Positions 8,994 through 17,370 of a DNA stretch of 64,000 bases are shown here, piece by piece. The DNA is taken from the NCBI RefSeq assembly GCF_010726085.1, contig NZ_AP022560.1, positions 6,076,001 through 6,140,000 on the forward strand, written 5' to 3'. The position numbers were made by a program, and so were the translations under genes. Position 1 is the first letter of the stretch, and every line of letters begins with the position of its first letter. This stretch comes from Mycolicibacterium moriokaense (GTDB taxonomy: Bacteria > Actinomycetota > Actinomycetes > Mycobacteriales > Mycobacteriaceae). The notes under the pieces are model-generated. The model searched no databases and was not told the origin of the DNA. It saw only the letters and a program-made list of their open reading frames with translations.

Positions 8994-9396
8994 AGTCCCC
9001 CGATTCCGTCGGCCGGAATTGAAGCTCCCTCAATCCGGTATTGCTGCGGGACCGGGAACGAGACTGAACCGATAGAGCGCAAGCTGTTCCACTTTCGAGT
9101 CGTTCGAGGTTTCGTTTCCCTCACAGCCATCAGGGACTGCCCAAGGTCGGATTGTAGCTGTTTGCCCAATCGCGAGTTACGTGCGAAACGCCCGTCTTAT
9201 CGAACTGTTTGACAGTCGGCGCGGGCTTCACTCCGGACCCCGGAGTGGTTGCCTGCGACGAGTACGCGCCGATCGGCGGGCCTGCGCTCGTGTCACCTCG
9301 TCACTCTCCGGGTTTCACCACGCTATTGTCACTCAAGGAGCAGGCCACCGCTAACATGCGGGCCTCGTTACGTGGTGCCGACAAGTCTGGTGGGAT
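8994..9396. promoter_or_regulatory. 403-base divergent control region of the polysaccharide locus
   Basis: This is the only gene-free stretch over 300 bases. It separates the leftward BcsB-like gene from the rightward chain-length gene and must hold both promoters. A TTGACA hexamer occurs at 9209-9214 on the plus strand, but no good -10 follows at normal spacing. A perfect 7-base inverted repeat with a 3-base spacer lies at 9230-9246. Short frames in the region show no convincing start or protein-like composition. Confidence 0.5.
9230..9246. repeat. Perfect inverted repeat ACTCCGG-ACC-CCGGAGT
   Basis: Seven-base arms with a three-base spacer, 17 bases in all, lie between two divergent polysaccharide genes. 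It could be a regulator-binding site or a small hairpin in a leader RNA. No T-run follows, so it is not a classical terminator. No regulator gene is next to it. Confidence 0.5.
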
Positions 9397-10752
9397 ATGG
9401 ACCTTCGCAGCTATTGCCGACTGCTGGTGCGGCGCTGGCGGATACTCCTCCTCGTCTGCCTCGTGGTCGGCGCAGGACTCGTGGGGGCGGGATTCCTCAT
9501 TCCGACGACCTACACGGCGCACGCGCGAATGGTGTTTGTGCCCAAACTGTCCCCCTATGCGAGCCTGCCGGCCCGCCAAGTCGCTGAGACATATCTCGCG
9601 GATCGTATGACCACCTACGCGCAGGTCGTGACCACCAACCAGGTCCTGCAGCCGGTCATAGACTCGCTCGATCTGGGCGTCACGGTGCCTGAACTGATCG
9701 AACAGATCGAAGTCACCATTCCCAGCAACACGTTGGTGATCGACCTGGCGGTGAAGGCGCCGACGGCTGCCGACGCCGCCTCCATCGCCAACCGCATCAC
9801 CAACGAGATGTCTTGGGCTATCGCTGACCTCGAAGGCGCCCCTTCGGTCGCCGAATCGCCGGTCCAAGTCGCCGTGCTACAACCAGCCGACATACCCGCA
9901 CACCGATCGTCACCCAACATGCTGTTGAACCTTGCCGTCGCGGTTGGGGTGGCGCTGATCGCCGGGGTATTCGCTGCGGTGCTCGCAGACAACTTCGATA
10001 CCCGGATACGAAGGCGCAGTGACGTCACCGCCTCGGGCGTGCCGTATCTCGGGGGGGTTCCGACGGCGCGGAACGTCAAAGCTCGGGGCCTGCTGCCGTT
10101 CACCGAGCAACCACCCGAACTGCGGGCGATACTTCATCGAATCGCCTTCGACGTGCTGTGCTCGGTCGAAGACTCGCCGAACCTGATCTTCACCTCGCCC
10201 CGGACGGGTGCAGGCAAGACACTGCTGGCGGCCAATGTCGCCGGTGCGCTCGCCGCAGCCGGGAAGCGGGTGGCTTTCATCGACGCCGATGTCCGCAAAA
10301 CCCGTCTGTCTGCCCTGGTCGGCATGACGCAGACGCGGGGAGTCGCTGACTTTGCTGTCGCCCGGATGAGACTCGACCAGTCACTTCTCCAGGACAACTG
10401 GGGCGGTTTCACCGTCATCCCCTGCGGCGGAAACGGCATCGACGTGGGGGAGATCCTCGCGGGCGGGGAGTTTGCCGAGTTGGTGAGATATCTTGCCGAC
10501 CATTTCGATGTGGTCATCGTCGACGCCCCGCCGATCGCGAGCTTCGGCGACGCCGCGCGCTTCACTAAACACATCTCCAACGTCGTCATCGTCGCAGCGG
10601 CGGGAAGTACCCCACGCGCGGAGTTGCTACGGGTCACCGGCTCATTGCGACGCGCGCGAGCCAATGTCCTGGGCGTGGTGTTGTCAGAAGCTCGCGCGGA
10701 CGAGGAGCCGGCGCCGGCCGACGAGAACGGCGAGGAGACATCCGATCGATAA
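9397..10752 (+). CDS. Wzz-type chain-length protein fused to BY-kinase-like ATPase
   Basis: A 451-residue protein with two parts. Residues 1-200 form a Wzz domain with two membrane helices (about 16-37 and 176-199) bracketing an external loop. Residues 235-440 form a cytoplasmic P-loop ATPase with Walker A SPRTGAGKT near 266-275, Walker A' FIDADVRK near 292-299 and Walker B VVIVDAPP near 371-378. This is the CpsCD/Wzc arrangement, which controls polymer length and Wzy activity. The C-terminus is acidic and has no tyrosine, so the usual autophosphorylated Tyr cluster is absent. It is the first gene on the right side of the divergent control region. The ribosome-binding site is weak (GGTGGGA). 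Confidence 0.88.
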   Translation: MDLRSYCRLLVRRWRILLLVCLVVGAGLVGAGFLIPTTYTAHARMVFVPKLSPYASLPARQVAETYLADRMTTYAQVVTTNQVLQPVIDSLDLGVTVPELIEQIEVTIPSNTLVIDLAVKAPTAADAASIANRITNEMSWAIADLEGAPSVAESPVQVAVLQPADIPAHRSSPNMLLNLAVAVGVALIAGVFAAVLADNFDTRIRRRSDVTASGVPYLGGVPTARNVKARGLLPFTEQPPELRAILHRIAFDVLCSVEDSPNLIFTSPRTGAGKTLLAANVAGALAAAGKRVAFIDADVRKTRLSALVGMTQTRGVADFAVARMRLDQSLLQDNWGGFTVIPCGGNGIDVGEILAGGEFAELVRYLADHFDVVIVDAPPIASFGDAARFTKHISNVVIVAAAGSTPRAELLRVTGSLRRARANVLGVVLSEARADEEPAPADENGEETSDR

Positions 10753-10827
10753 CCAGTCGCTGACGCGTATCTAACGCTTCGTCGTGATGTGGTCCGGCGG
10801 CCGTTCGGGAAGGCAGATGAAAGACAT

Positions 10828-11676
10828 ATGACCGTCCTTATCGTCACGCCGATGCACAATGAGGCCGACAACGTGCCGGGTCTCATAGCTTCGCTTCGCG
10901 CGCAACACTTCCGCGACTTCGATTGGGTGGTGGTCGACGACGGCAGCACCGATGGAACCGTCGCGCGTCTCGCCGAGCTCGACACAGAGAACCAGGTCAC
11001 CGTCCTTTCGAAGACCAACGATGGCGGACTGATCGGCGGGTCGGCCTTCAGCTCATGGCGTTTCGGCGTTACGCATACGCTTCCGCGGAAGCCCTATTCG
11101 CATGTGATGAAGCTGGACGCCGACGTGCGCCTGGCTCCCGACTACCTCGAACGGGTTGTGCGACTTGCGCGCGACGGCGTCGGCATCGCAGGCGGCATCA
11201 CGGTGTCAAAGGGCATGACCGAGCAGAAATTCCACGTCCTCGGCGCCGTCAAGCTGTATACGACGGAGGCGTACCAACTGACCGAGTCGATACCGACGGC
11301 AATTGGATTCGATGTGCTGGACGAGGTCGCGGCGAGCGTCGCGGGGCTTGAAACGCGCGTGGACACCGACGCTCATTTCGAGTTGGCACGCCTTACCGGT
11401 GCGAGCGAAGGCATCATCCACGGGCGATACCGCAACGGGCGCGGGTGCCGGTGGACCGGCTACTGGTTCCCCTACTTCCTCCTACACTGCGCGCGCTACC
11501 TCGTTCGGCGCCCGTACGTGATCGGTTCGTTCGCAATGCTGTGGGGCTACCTCTCCGCGGGTCGCGGCCCTCACGCACCGGAGCTGAAGAAGGCCCACGC
11601 TCGCATGCAGCGCGCGAAGCTCGCACGGGCGATCCGCAACCCGGCACGCTTCTGGCGCGAGGCTTACAAGATTTGA
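10828..11676 (+). CDS. GT2 family glycosyltransferase
   Basis: A 282-residue GT-A enzyme. The N-terminus VTPMHNEADNVPGLI and the VVDDGSTDGT stretch are typical of GT2. A KLDADVRL segment provides the metal-binding DxD. A hydrophobic stretch near residues 220-250 (YFLLHCARYLV to SFAMLWGYL) may associate with the membrane, but this is not a polytopic synthase like BcsA. It likely adds one sugar to the lipid-linked repeat unit from the cytoplasmic side. The start at 10828 was chosen because it begins directly at the conserved beta-strand. A frame extension to 10789 has no family sequence. It lies 75 bases after the chain-length gene and is probably in the same transcript. Confidence 0.85.
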   Translation: MTVLIVTPMHNEADNVPGLIASLRAQHFRDFDWVVVDDGSTDGTVARLAELDTENQVTVLSKTNDGGLIGGSAFSSWRFGVTHTLPRKPYSHVMKLDADVRLAPDYLERVVRLARDGVGIAGGITVSKGMTEQKFHVLGAVKLYTTEAYQLTESIPTAIGFDVLDEVAASVAGLETRVDTDAHFELARLTGASEGIIHGRYRNGRGCRWTGYWFPYFLLHCARYLVRRPYVIGSFAMLWGYLSAGRGPHAPELKKAHARMQRAKLARAIRNPARFWREAYKI

Positions 11677-11739
11677 GCAGTGGGTACCGTCGTCGGCAAA
11701 AATAGTTGGGGTGGAACCACTTTCGCAGGACTGACGCGC

Positions 11740-12522
11740 TCAATCAAGACTTTTGTGCACGAATACCTGAGACCTGTACACGTGTAAACTCTCGATTCCG
11801 TTCTCGGTTGTCGATAGTGCGACAGCGTCGATGAGCTGCTTGATGACCCCCGCCATGCCATAGTCGTGGCTCGGGAACCGAGTCTTGATCGTCATGCCAC
11901 CTAGTCGCATGTAAAGACTTTCGAGCTTTGGCCGCAGCTTTTCGGGAACCGCTGCCGAGATCGGGCGCGCTGCCCTGCGAATCGAACGCCTCATGCGCTC
12001 GCGTAGACCTATTTCGGTCTTCCGACCACGCGGCTCATCGTCGCGAAAATCGCCAATCGCGTCGCGAGACCCTCTGTAACTGTGGCCATCTTCCCAGTCG
12101 CTCCGGTATGCGCAGCCCCAGTCGTCAATGACATATATTCCGCCGGGTTTGAGATGATGACGAAACAGGTGCCAGAACGAGTCTCGGGTGTATTCTCCTA
12201 GATGTGAAGCGTCATCGATGACGATGTCGAAGCCATCAGGGGCAACGTCAGCCGCGAGACGATCAAGGACCGTCGGGTCCTGTTGGAAGCCCTGATAGAT
12301 ATGGATTCGACCCGAATCATCCTGAATCTCTATGGGGTTCAAGTCCAAGCCGACGATCTGTCCACTCGGGAACAGGTCGCGCCAGAGGTACATGGAACCA
12401 CCTCGCTGCACGCCAAGTTCAAGTAACGCAATCTCTTTGGTGAACAGATGGCCGAACTCACGCGTGTAACGGGCCAAGTACTCCTCAGATTTATCGGTGT
12501 CGTACGAACTCAGATCTATCAC
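11740..12522 (-). CDS. Class I SAM-dependent methyltransferase (macrocin/sugar O-methyltransferase-like)
   Basis: A 260-residue Rossmann-fold methyltransferase. LELGVQRGGSMYLW is the SAM-binding loop, followed by GLDLNP, VIDDASHLGEYT and VIDDWG. These motifs resemble the MycE/TylE group of sugar O-methyltransferases, and KSEEYLARYTREFG at the N-terminus also fits. It could methylate a sugar hydroxyl in the exopolysaccharide. The start is a GTG at 12522 preceded by GAAGGGA. The gene is last in a leftward group with a GT2 and the flippase, 18 bases after the GT2 stop. GC content is lower than that of the core genes. Confidence 0.78.
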   Translation of the reverse strand: MIDLSSYDTDKSEEYLARYTREFGHLFTKEIALLELGVQRGGSMYLWRDLFPSGQIVGLDLNPIEIQDDSGRIHIYQGFQQDPTVLDRLAADVAPDGFDIVIDDASHLGEYTRDSFWHLFRHHLKPGGIYVIDDWGCAYRSDWEDGHSYRGSRDAIGDFRDDEPRGRKTEIGLRERMRRSIRRAARPISAAVPEKLRPKLESLYMRLGGMTIKTRFPSHDYGMAGVIKQLIDAVALSTTENGIESLHVYRSQVFVHKSLD

Positions 12523-12540
12523 CGTCGCGGTCCCTTCGAG

Positions 12541-13455
12541 CTAGCGACTGCCGTCCGGACCGCTCGCGCGTGGATATTCCTCAATCCGGAGGTTGAAGAG
12601 CGCCGCAAATTGCCCGTATGCATAAAACAAATTGAAGAAAGGCCTCGCCTGGAGGCCGCGGCGTGTTACCAGCCCGATGCCGAGGAAGATGATCCCATAT
12701 CCAGCACTTCGGACCCCCCTTCCCAGTCCTGCCAACAACGAGTCATGGTGCTTCCTTCGCACCAGCGTGTCAATGACACCGGTACGGATCGCACGGCGGC
12801 GCACCCAACGCAATGACAGCCGTTCCGCCGGAACGTCTTCGTAGACCACGGCTTCTGCGCAGAACAGTACGGCAGCGCCCGACTTTCGGATTCCACGGAA
12901 AAAGTCAGAGTCCTCACCTCCCAGCGCCGAAAACGAAGAATCGAATAGGGGCGCGCCGGCACGAAGCCACGTATCACGAAGCAGCAAGGTGTTGTTCGTG
13001 GGTGCCGTGTGGAGACGATGACCGCTTGGATGGATTCGGCGCTGATAGAACCCACCACGCACAACCCACTCCGGTGCAGGTTCGGGGAACACGCTGATGA
13101 CCGCACCTACTACGACGTCAGCCTGCGTCTGTGCCGCATAGGCCGTCAGGGCTGTCAGCCAATCCGGGGATACCCGCTCGTCGTCATCGACGAAGATGAT
13201 CCCCCGGTACTGATCGCTGAAGTGAGCAAGTGCGCGGTTACGAGCAGCCGCGACACCAGTCTCGGGCTCGATCACGTACGTGGGGCGAAGCGAATGGTTG
13301 ACGGCGACCGAGCGCGCAGATCCTTCAGCATCGTTGTCGACGACCAGGATGTCGACGCTCGTCGAGGAGACCGCCGCTTCCATGCTGTCGAGCAATCGCT
13401 GCAAACCGGTTGGGCGTCGGTACGTCGCAACCGCGATCAGATAACGATCGGCCAT
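12541..13455 (-). CDS. GT2 family glycosyltransferase
   Basis: A 304-residue GT2 enzyme starting MADRYLIAVATYRRP, with ILVVDNDAEG and the FVDDDERV metal-binding segment. A C-terminal hydrophobic stretch (about residues 255-275) suggests membrane association. It is expected to add a sugar during repeat-unit assembly. The ATG at 13455 has AGGAG upstream. A GTG at 13494 would give 13 more residues and overlap the flippase stop by eight bases, which would allow translational coupling, so the start is uncertain. It belongs to the leftward flippase-GT2-methyltransferase unit. Confidence 0.83.
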   Translation of the reverse strand: MADRYLIAVATYRRPTGLQRLLDSMEAAVSSTSVDILVVDNDAEGSARSVAVNHSLRPTYVIEPETGVAAARNRALAHFSDQYRGIIFVDDDERVSPDWLTALTAYAAQTQADVVVGAVISVFPEPAPEWVVRGGFYQRRIHPSGHRLHTAPTNNTLLLRDTWLRAGAPLFDSSFSALGGEDSDFFRGIRKSGAAVLFCAEAVVYEDVPAERLSLRWVRRRAIRTGVIDTLVRRKHHDSLLAGLGRGVRSAGYGIIFLGIGLVTRRGLQARPFFNLFYAYGQFAALFNLRIEEYPRASGPDGSR

Positions 13456-13486
13456 CTCGACATGATCTCCTACAGCCGTACTCCCC

Positions 13487-14983
13487 TCATCCACTTATCG
13501 TTCCGCGCCGCACACTGCGGAGAAGCGCCAACAGAACGCCGACGTCGCGGCGGTAACCCCGAAGTGCCATCGCGGCCACGCAGACAACGCAAAACGCGAC
13601 CGCACCGATCAGCAGCGCAGCGAAGTCCGGCAACGTGTTCGCGAGGTGGCCCGCACCCCACGCTGCAGCAGCTGCGGCTGTGAACAAGACAGCAGGTCGC
13701 AACCCCGGCAGCAGAACCCGGCCCACTGGAACATCAGCTCGCGGAAGCGCGAAGCACACGGCGGAGATGAAGAGCAGGGCTTGGCCGGCCGTGGCAGCCA
13801 GCGCCACCCACAGTGGCCCCTTGGCGGCGGCGGCGATGATCAGTGCGATCATGACGACCCGAGCTCCAAGCTCGGTGACTAAAAGCAGGCGCGTCTTGCC
13901 CTGCGAGAGCAGCACCCAATACGTGATGTTTCCAACCGCGTGTAGGGCTCCCGCCAGGCAGAGGACGCGAAGCAGCGGGACTGTCGGCTGCCAGCCATCG
14001 CCGAGAACCACCGGGACCAGCCAGTCAGCGGTGCCCGCCGCGAATGCCAGCAGCGACAGCAGCAGCGTGGTCACAGCCAACTGAGTCTTCCTCAACGCGT
14101 CGAGATATGACGCTGGGTCGCCGCGGCGTCTCGCGAGATAGGGAAGGACGACGCGGGTGAGCGGGGCCGCCACCTGTTGGGCCGGTATACGGGCAATCTG
14201 AAACGCCCGGTTGTAGAACCCAAGTGTGGTGGCGCCCCAGATTCGGCCGATGACGACTTGGTCGATATTGCTCGACACGTAGTTGACCACCTGCGTGAGA
14301 AAGGTGTTCGTGCCGAAGACCAACAACGATCGCATGGCTGTACCGCGGTGGTACCACCCCGGCCACCAGCGTGCCCGCGCGACGATGACCGTATTCGTAA
14401 CGACCGCCGCGATCACCTGCATAGCCACCAGCGCCCAGTACGACCACCCGACGAGCGCCCCGACCAGCGCCACGGCGAATCCGGCCGTCTGCCCGAGAAG
14501 CTCTGCAGCAGCCAGCACGCCGAAACGCAGCTCACGGTTGAGTTCGGTACGAAATTGCACCGCGAACCCGTTGACCAGGAACACTGAGGCCAAGGCGACG
14601 GTGACGGGCAGCACGCGCGGATCGTGGTAGAACACAGCCAGCGGTCCGGCCGCTCCACATACCAGACCGGCCACGATGAGGCCTATCCCGCTGTTGAACC
14701 AGAACAGGTTGGTGCGCTGGTGTGCGTCGAGGTCCGCGGCCTGGAGTGCAGCCAGCGAGAGCCCGAAGTCGCCGATCACCCACGCGATGCCCACCACACC
14801 AGTGACCATCGCGACAAGTCCGAAGTCGGCCGGGCTGAGCAGCCGCGAGAACACAACGAGTGCGAGCAGCTGAAGCGCATAACGACCCCATTGACCGCTC
14901 AGGGCAAGGAGCGCGTTGCCGCTGGCGGAGCGCCCGTCTCCGGTTGGCACCCGTTCCCCACTCCTCCGGCCGGTAACATCCAC
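13487..14983 (-). CDS. Wzx-type polysaccharide flippase (MOP superfamily)
   Basis: A 498-residue very hydrophobic protein with roughly 12-14 transmembrane helices across its length. The N-terminal region (ALSGQWGRYALQLLALVVFSR then LLSPADFGLVAM) is typical of the polysaccharide-transport/RfbX family. These proteins move undecaprenyl-diphosphate-linked repeat units from the cytoplasmic to the outer face of the membrane. It is divergent from the Wzy-like gene across 61 bases, an arrangement that pairs the flippase with the polymerase. The start is a GTG at 14983; other GTG codons a few residues downstream are possible. Stand-alone Wzx/Wzy pairs are not part of the standard mycobacterial envelope pathway. 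Confidence 0.86.
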   Translation of the reverse strand: MDVTGRRSGERVPTGDGRSASGNALLALSGQWGRYALQLLALVVFSRLLSPADFGLVAMVTGVVGIAWVIGDFGLSLAALQAADLDAHQRTNLFWFNSGIGLIVAGLVCGAAGPLAVFYHDPRVLPVTVALASVFLVNGFAVQFRTELNRELRFGVLAAAELLGQTAGFAVALVGALVGWSYWALVAMQVIAAVVTNTVIVARARWWPGWYHRGTAMRSLLVFGTNTFLTQVVNYVSSNIDQVVIGRIWGATTLGFYNRAFQIARIPAQQVAAPLTRVVLPYLARRRGDPASYLDALRKTQLAVTTLLLSLLAFAAGTADWLVPVVLGDGWQPTVPLLRVLCLAGALHAVGNITYWVLLSQGKTRLLLVTELGARVVMIALIIAAAAKGPLWVALAATAGQALLFISAVCFALPRADVPVGRVLLPGLRPAVLFTAAAAAAWGAGHLANTLPDFAALLIGAVAFCVVCVAAMALRGYRRDVGVLLALLRSVRRGTISG

Positions 14984-15044
14984 AACCTACCTGCGTGTTG
15001 CGTTTTCGGCGGCAGGACAGGGCAGCGCGACCGAGAGGGGGCCG

Positions 15045-16313
15045 ATGGAACAGCGAAGTCGGCTGTTCATCACCCGCGATGCCGCAGCCGGGTTGCTGAT
15101 CGTCCTGATGTGGTGTCGGTCTGTCGGATCGCAGATCGTGTTGTCACTGACAGCGAAGAAGGTGTTCGTCCCGATCGGCAACGATTCGATCTGGACCCCC
15201 GCCGCTAACGTGACCTCCAAGCTGTTCTTCCTACTGGCGGTGGCCACCTGCCTCGGAATCATCCTGTTTCGAATCAACGACGTCACTCGCCCGGGCCTGT
15301 GGCGCATCGCTGTGGTGCTGGCGCCGTGGCTATGGATCCTGACGCGTGACCTGTATTCCGGCGCACCAACCCCCGACAGCGCCCTCTACGTGTTGGTCGT
15401 GTTGGCGCTGGCCGCGTTGCAGCCAAGCCATCGTGTGCTCAAAGCACTGGGTGCGCTGGTGGTGCTGACGGCGATCATCGCGATTGCGTTTGGTGTCTTG
15501 ATGCCCGACGCCGGTATCGTGCATGAAGCAGATGGGACGGTGAGCCAGCGCTCCGACAAGGCGGTATTCCCGTCGCTGGGCCTGCTACAGGGAATGTTCA
15601 CATCGGAGAACAGACTGGGCCTGTATCTCGCGATCGGGGCTGCAGCGGTGGCTACGCTGCCGCGGTGGTGGGTGCGGCTGCCAGGCCTGGGGATCGTCGT
15701 GTTCGCGATTGTTTGGTCCTCGAGTCGCAGTTCATTGCTCGCGATCGGGTGCATGCTGGCAGTAGGGATTGTGGTTTGGAGCCTCGTGGATCTGGGCTGG
15801 CGCCATTCGGCGTCCGCTGTGGCACGTATAGCAACCACTGCGGCAATCGTCACGATGTGTGCGCTGCCGTTAATGGGATGGGAGGACGAGGCGTTCACCG
15901 ATCGCGCTCTCATTTGGAGGGGCTCCCTGACAGAGTGGTCGTCACGGGCGTTTATGTTCGGTCTTGGCCATGACTGGTACGAGCGAATCGCGGGGAGCGA
16001 CACATCCCCTTTGAGTGCCGCCGCCTACCAAGGTCATAATCAGTTTGTGCAATTCCTTGCCACTGGTGGGGTGATGCTCGCGTTGTTTGCTCTTGGATCG
16101 CTTCTCGTACAGACGTACGCCACTACGATGCCCACGAGCCGCTGCCTGGCGATTGCTGCGATGTTGGTCACAGGTATCGGCGTCAGCGGTTCCCTTGAGG
16201 TACCGCTGGGTTTCGTCGACCGGTCGACGTTCTGGACCGTCACGATCGTTCCCCTCATGGTGATGTTCTTCGCACAACCTCGCGACACACACCAAGAAAG
16301 CGGCGCGCGGTGA
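15045..16313 (+). CDS. Wzy-polymerase/O-antigen-ligase-like membrane protein
   Basis: A 422-residue protein with about ten to twelve predicted transmembrane helices and a large external loop (around residues 290-340, containing FMFGLGHDWYERI). This shape, with a GLG-H motif in the loop before a late helix pair, is that of Wzy/WaaL-type enzymes, which polymerise or transfer lipid-linked oligosaccharides outside the membrane. Sequence alone does not separate polymerase from ligase; the adjacent flippase favours polymerase. The ATG at 15045 follows GAGAGGGGG. The upstream frame extension overlaps the flippase start and was rejected. Its TGA overlaps the GTG of the GH6 gene, so the two are translationally coupled. 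Confidence 0.8.
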   Translation: MEQRSRLFITRDAAAGLLIVLMWCRSVGSQIVLSLTAKKVFVPIGNDSIWTPAANVTSKLFFLLAVATCLGIILFRINDVTRPGLWRIAVVLAPWLWILTRDLYSGAPTPDSALYVLVVLALAALQPSHRVLKALGALVVLTAIIAIAFGVLMPDAGIVHEADGTVSQRSDKAVFPSLGLLQGMFTSENRLGLYLAIGAAAVATLPRWWVRLPGLGIVVFAIVWSSSRSSLLAIGCMLAVGIVVWSLVDLGWRHSASAVARIATTAAIVTMCALPLMGWEDEAFTDRALIWRGSLTEWSSRAFMFGLGHDWYERIAGSDTSPLSAAAYQGHNQFVQFLATGGVMLALFALGSLLVQTYATTMPTSRCLAIAAMLVTGIGVSGSLEVPLGFVDRSTFWTVTIVPLMVMFFAQPRDTHQESGAR

Positions 16314-17341
16314 GCGGCGAGGCAGTAGGTCCAGTTCCGCCGCGGCAACCGCGGTCGAAGCGACGGAAGAGACGAGTGATCGTCGCGGTCGCAATAGCGG
16401 CGGTCGTCGGCATTGTGCTTGCTTCGGTCGTAGCGATCGCCGCTGCGCGGCGAGCGCCGCATACCGCCGAGTCCGAGACGTTGGCGGGCAGCACACCCGT
16501 CGATACCCCGTTGTATATCGATCCCCACCAGCTGGCGATCGCAGCAGCACGGGAGGACCCGCGTTTCGCTCCGATCGCCGAGACGCCGCAAGCGAAATGG
16601 TTCACCGATTGGTCGACCACCGAGACAGCCCGGGATGATGTGCAGGAGTATGTCGACGGCGCCGCAGCCGCGAATGCGGTCCCGACGTTGGTGCTCTACC
16701 GGATCCCGCAGCGCGATTGTGGCGGATGGTCCGCCGGGGGTGCGCGCGATGAGCAGGAGTACAAGGATTGGGTGGACGGCATCGCCGCGGGTTTGCGAGG
16801 ACATGACGACGCAATCGTCATCCTGGAACCCGATGCACTTCCGCAGCTTGGCAGGTGTGAGCAGGGTGACCGTCTGAGCATGCTGCGATACGCGGTCGAC
16901 GCCCTTGCAACCACGGGTGCGCGGGTGTACATCGATGCGGGCAACGAAACCTGGCTGGCCCCAGCGGAAATCGCGGACCGCTTGCACATGGTGGGTGTCG
17001 AAAAGGTTGCTGGTTTCAGCCTCAACGTCGCTGCCCACTACACAACCGAGGGCGAGGTCCGGTATGCGCAGCGAATACGGTTTGAACTCAGCAAGCTCGG
17101 CATCAACGACTCGCACTTCATAATCGACGTCGGGCGAAACGGCGCGGGGCCGCAACCGAACAACTGCAACCCGCCGGGGGCTCGGCTGGGACCAGCGCCG
17201 CGGCTATATGAAGGTGGCGAGCTCGATGGTCTTCTGTGGATCATCAATCCGGGAGAGACCGACGGAGCATGCCGAGGTGGCCCGGCTCGCGGGTTCTGGC
17301 CCCCTACCGCGCTCGACCTGCTCGGACTCGGAGAGCGCTAA
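16310..17341 (+). CDS. Membrane-anchored GH6 family glycoside hydrolase (cellulase-like)
   Basis: A 343-residue protein with a basic N-terminus, one transmembrane helix (about residues 22-46) and an external GH6 domain. Diagnostic parts are WFTDW, VPTLVLYRIPQRDC, the ILEPDALPQ segment with the catalytic acid Asp near 176, and the C-terminal NPGETDG with its Asp near 317. GH6 enzymes are inverting beta-1,4-glucanases. Mycobacterial relatives include CelA1 (Rv0062), which is secreted. Here the gene starts with a GTG overlapping the polymerase stop. It therefore probably trims or releases the polymer made by this locus rather than degrading plant cellulose. That role is inference from position. 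The Trp of the usual WxKPPGExDG motif is retained, while Lys is replaced by Ile. Confidence 0.88.
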   Translation: MSGEAVGPVPPRQPRSKRRKRRVIVAVAIAAVVGIVLASVVAIAAARRAPHTAESETLAGSTPVDTPLYIDPHQLAIAAAREDPRFAPIAETPQAKWFTDWSTTETARDDVQEYVDGAAAANAVPTLVLYRIPQRDCGGWSAGGARDEQEYKDWVDGIAAGLRGHDDAIVILEPDALPQLGRCEQGDRLSMLRYAVDALATTGARVYIDAGNETWLAPAEIADRLHMVGVEKVAGFSLNVAAHYTTEGEVRYAQRIRFELSKLGINDSHFIIDVGRNGAGPQPNNCNPPGARLGPAPRLYEGGELDGLLWIINPGETDGACRGGPARGFWPPTALDLLGLGER

Positions 17342-17370
17342 CGCCACCCTGTTTCAATGCCCGCGGTCGG

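Noticed and set aside
9209..9214. TTGACA as a -35 box for the chain-length gene
   Set aside because: No plausible -10 follows at 16-18 bases, so no promoter was called.
11774..11788. A second ACACGTGTAAA-like sequence
   Set aside because: It falls inside the methyltransferase coding region, far from any promoter, so it is not taken as a copy of the operator at 25982.
13455..13494. Longer GT2 start at GTG 13494
   Set aside because: The extension has no family sequence, and AGGAG sits before the ATG at 13455. Kept only as an alternative.
14916..15044. Longer N-terminus for the Wzy-like protein
   Set aside because: It overlaps the flippase start region, lacks a ribosome-binding site and is not hydrophobic, unlike the form starting at 15045.
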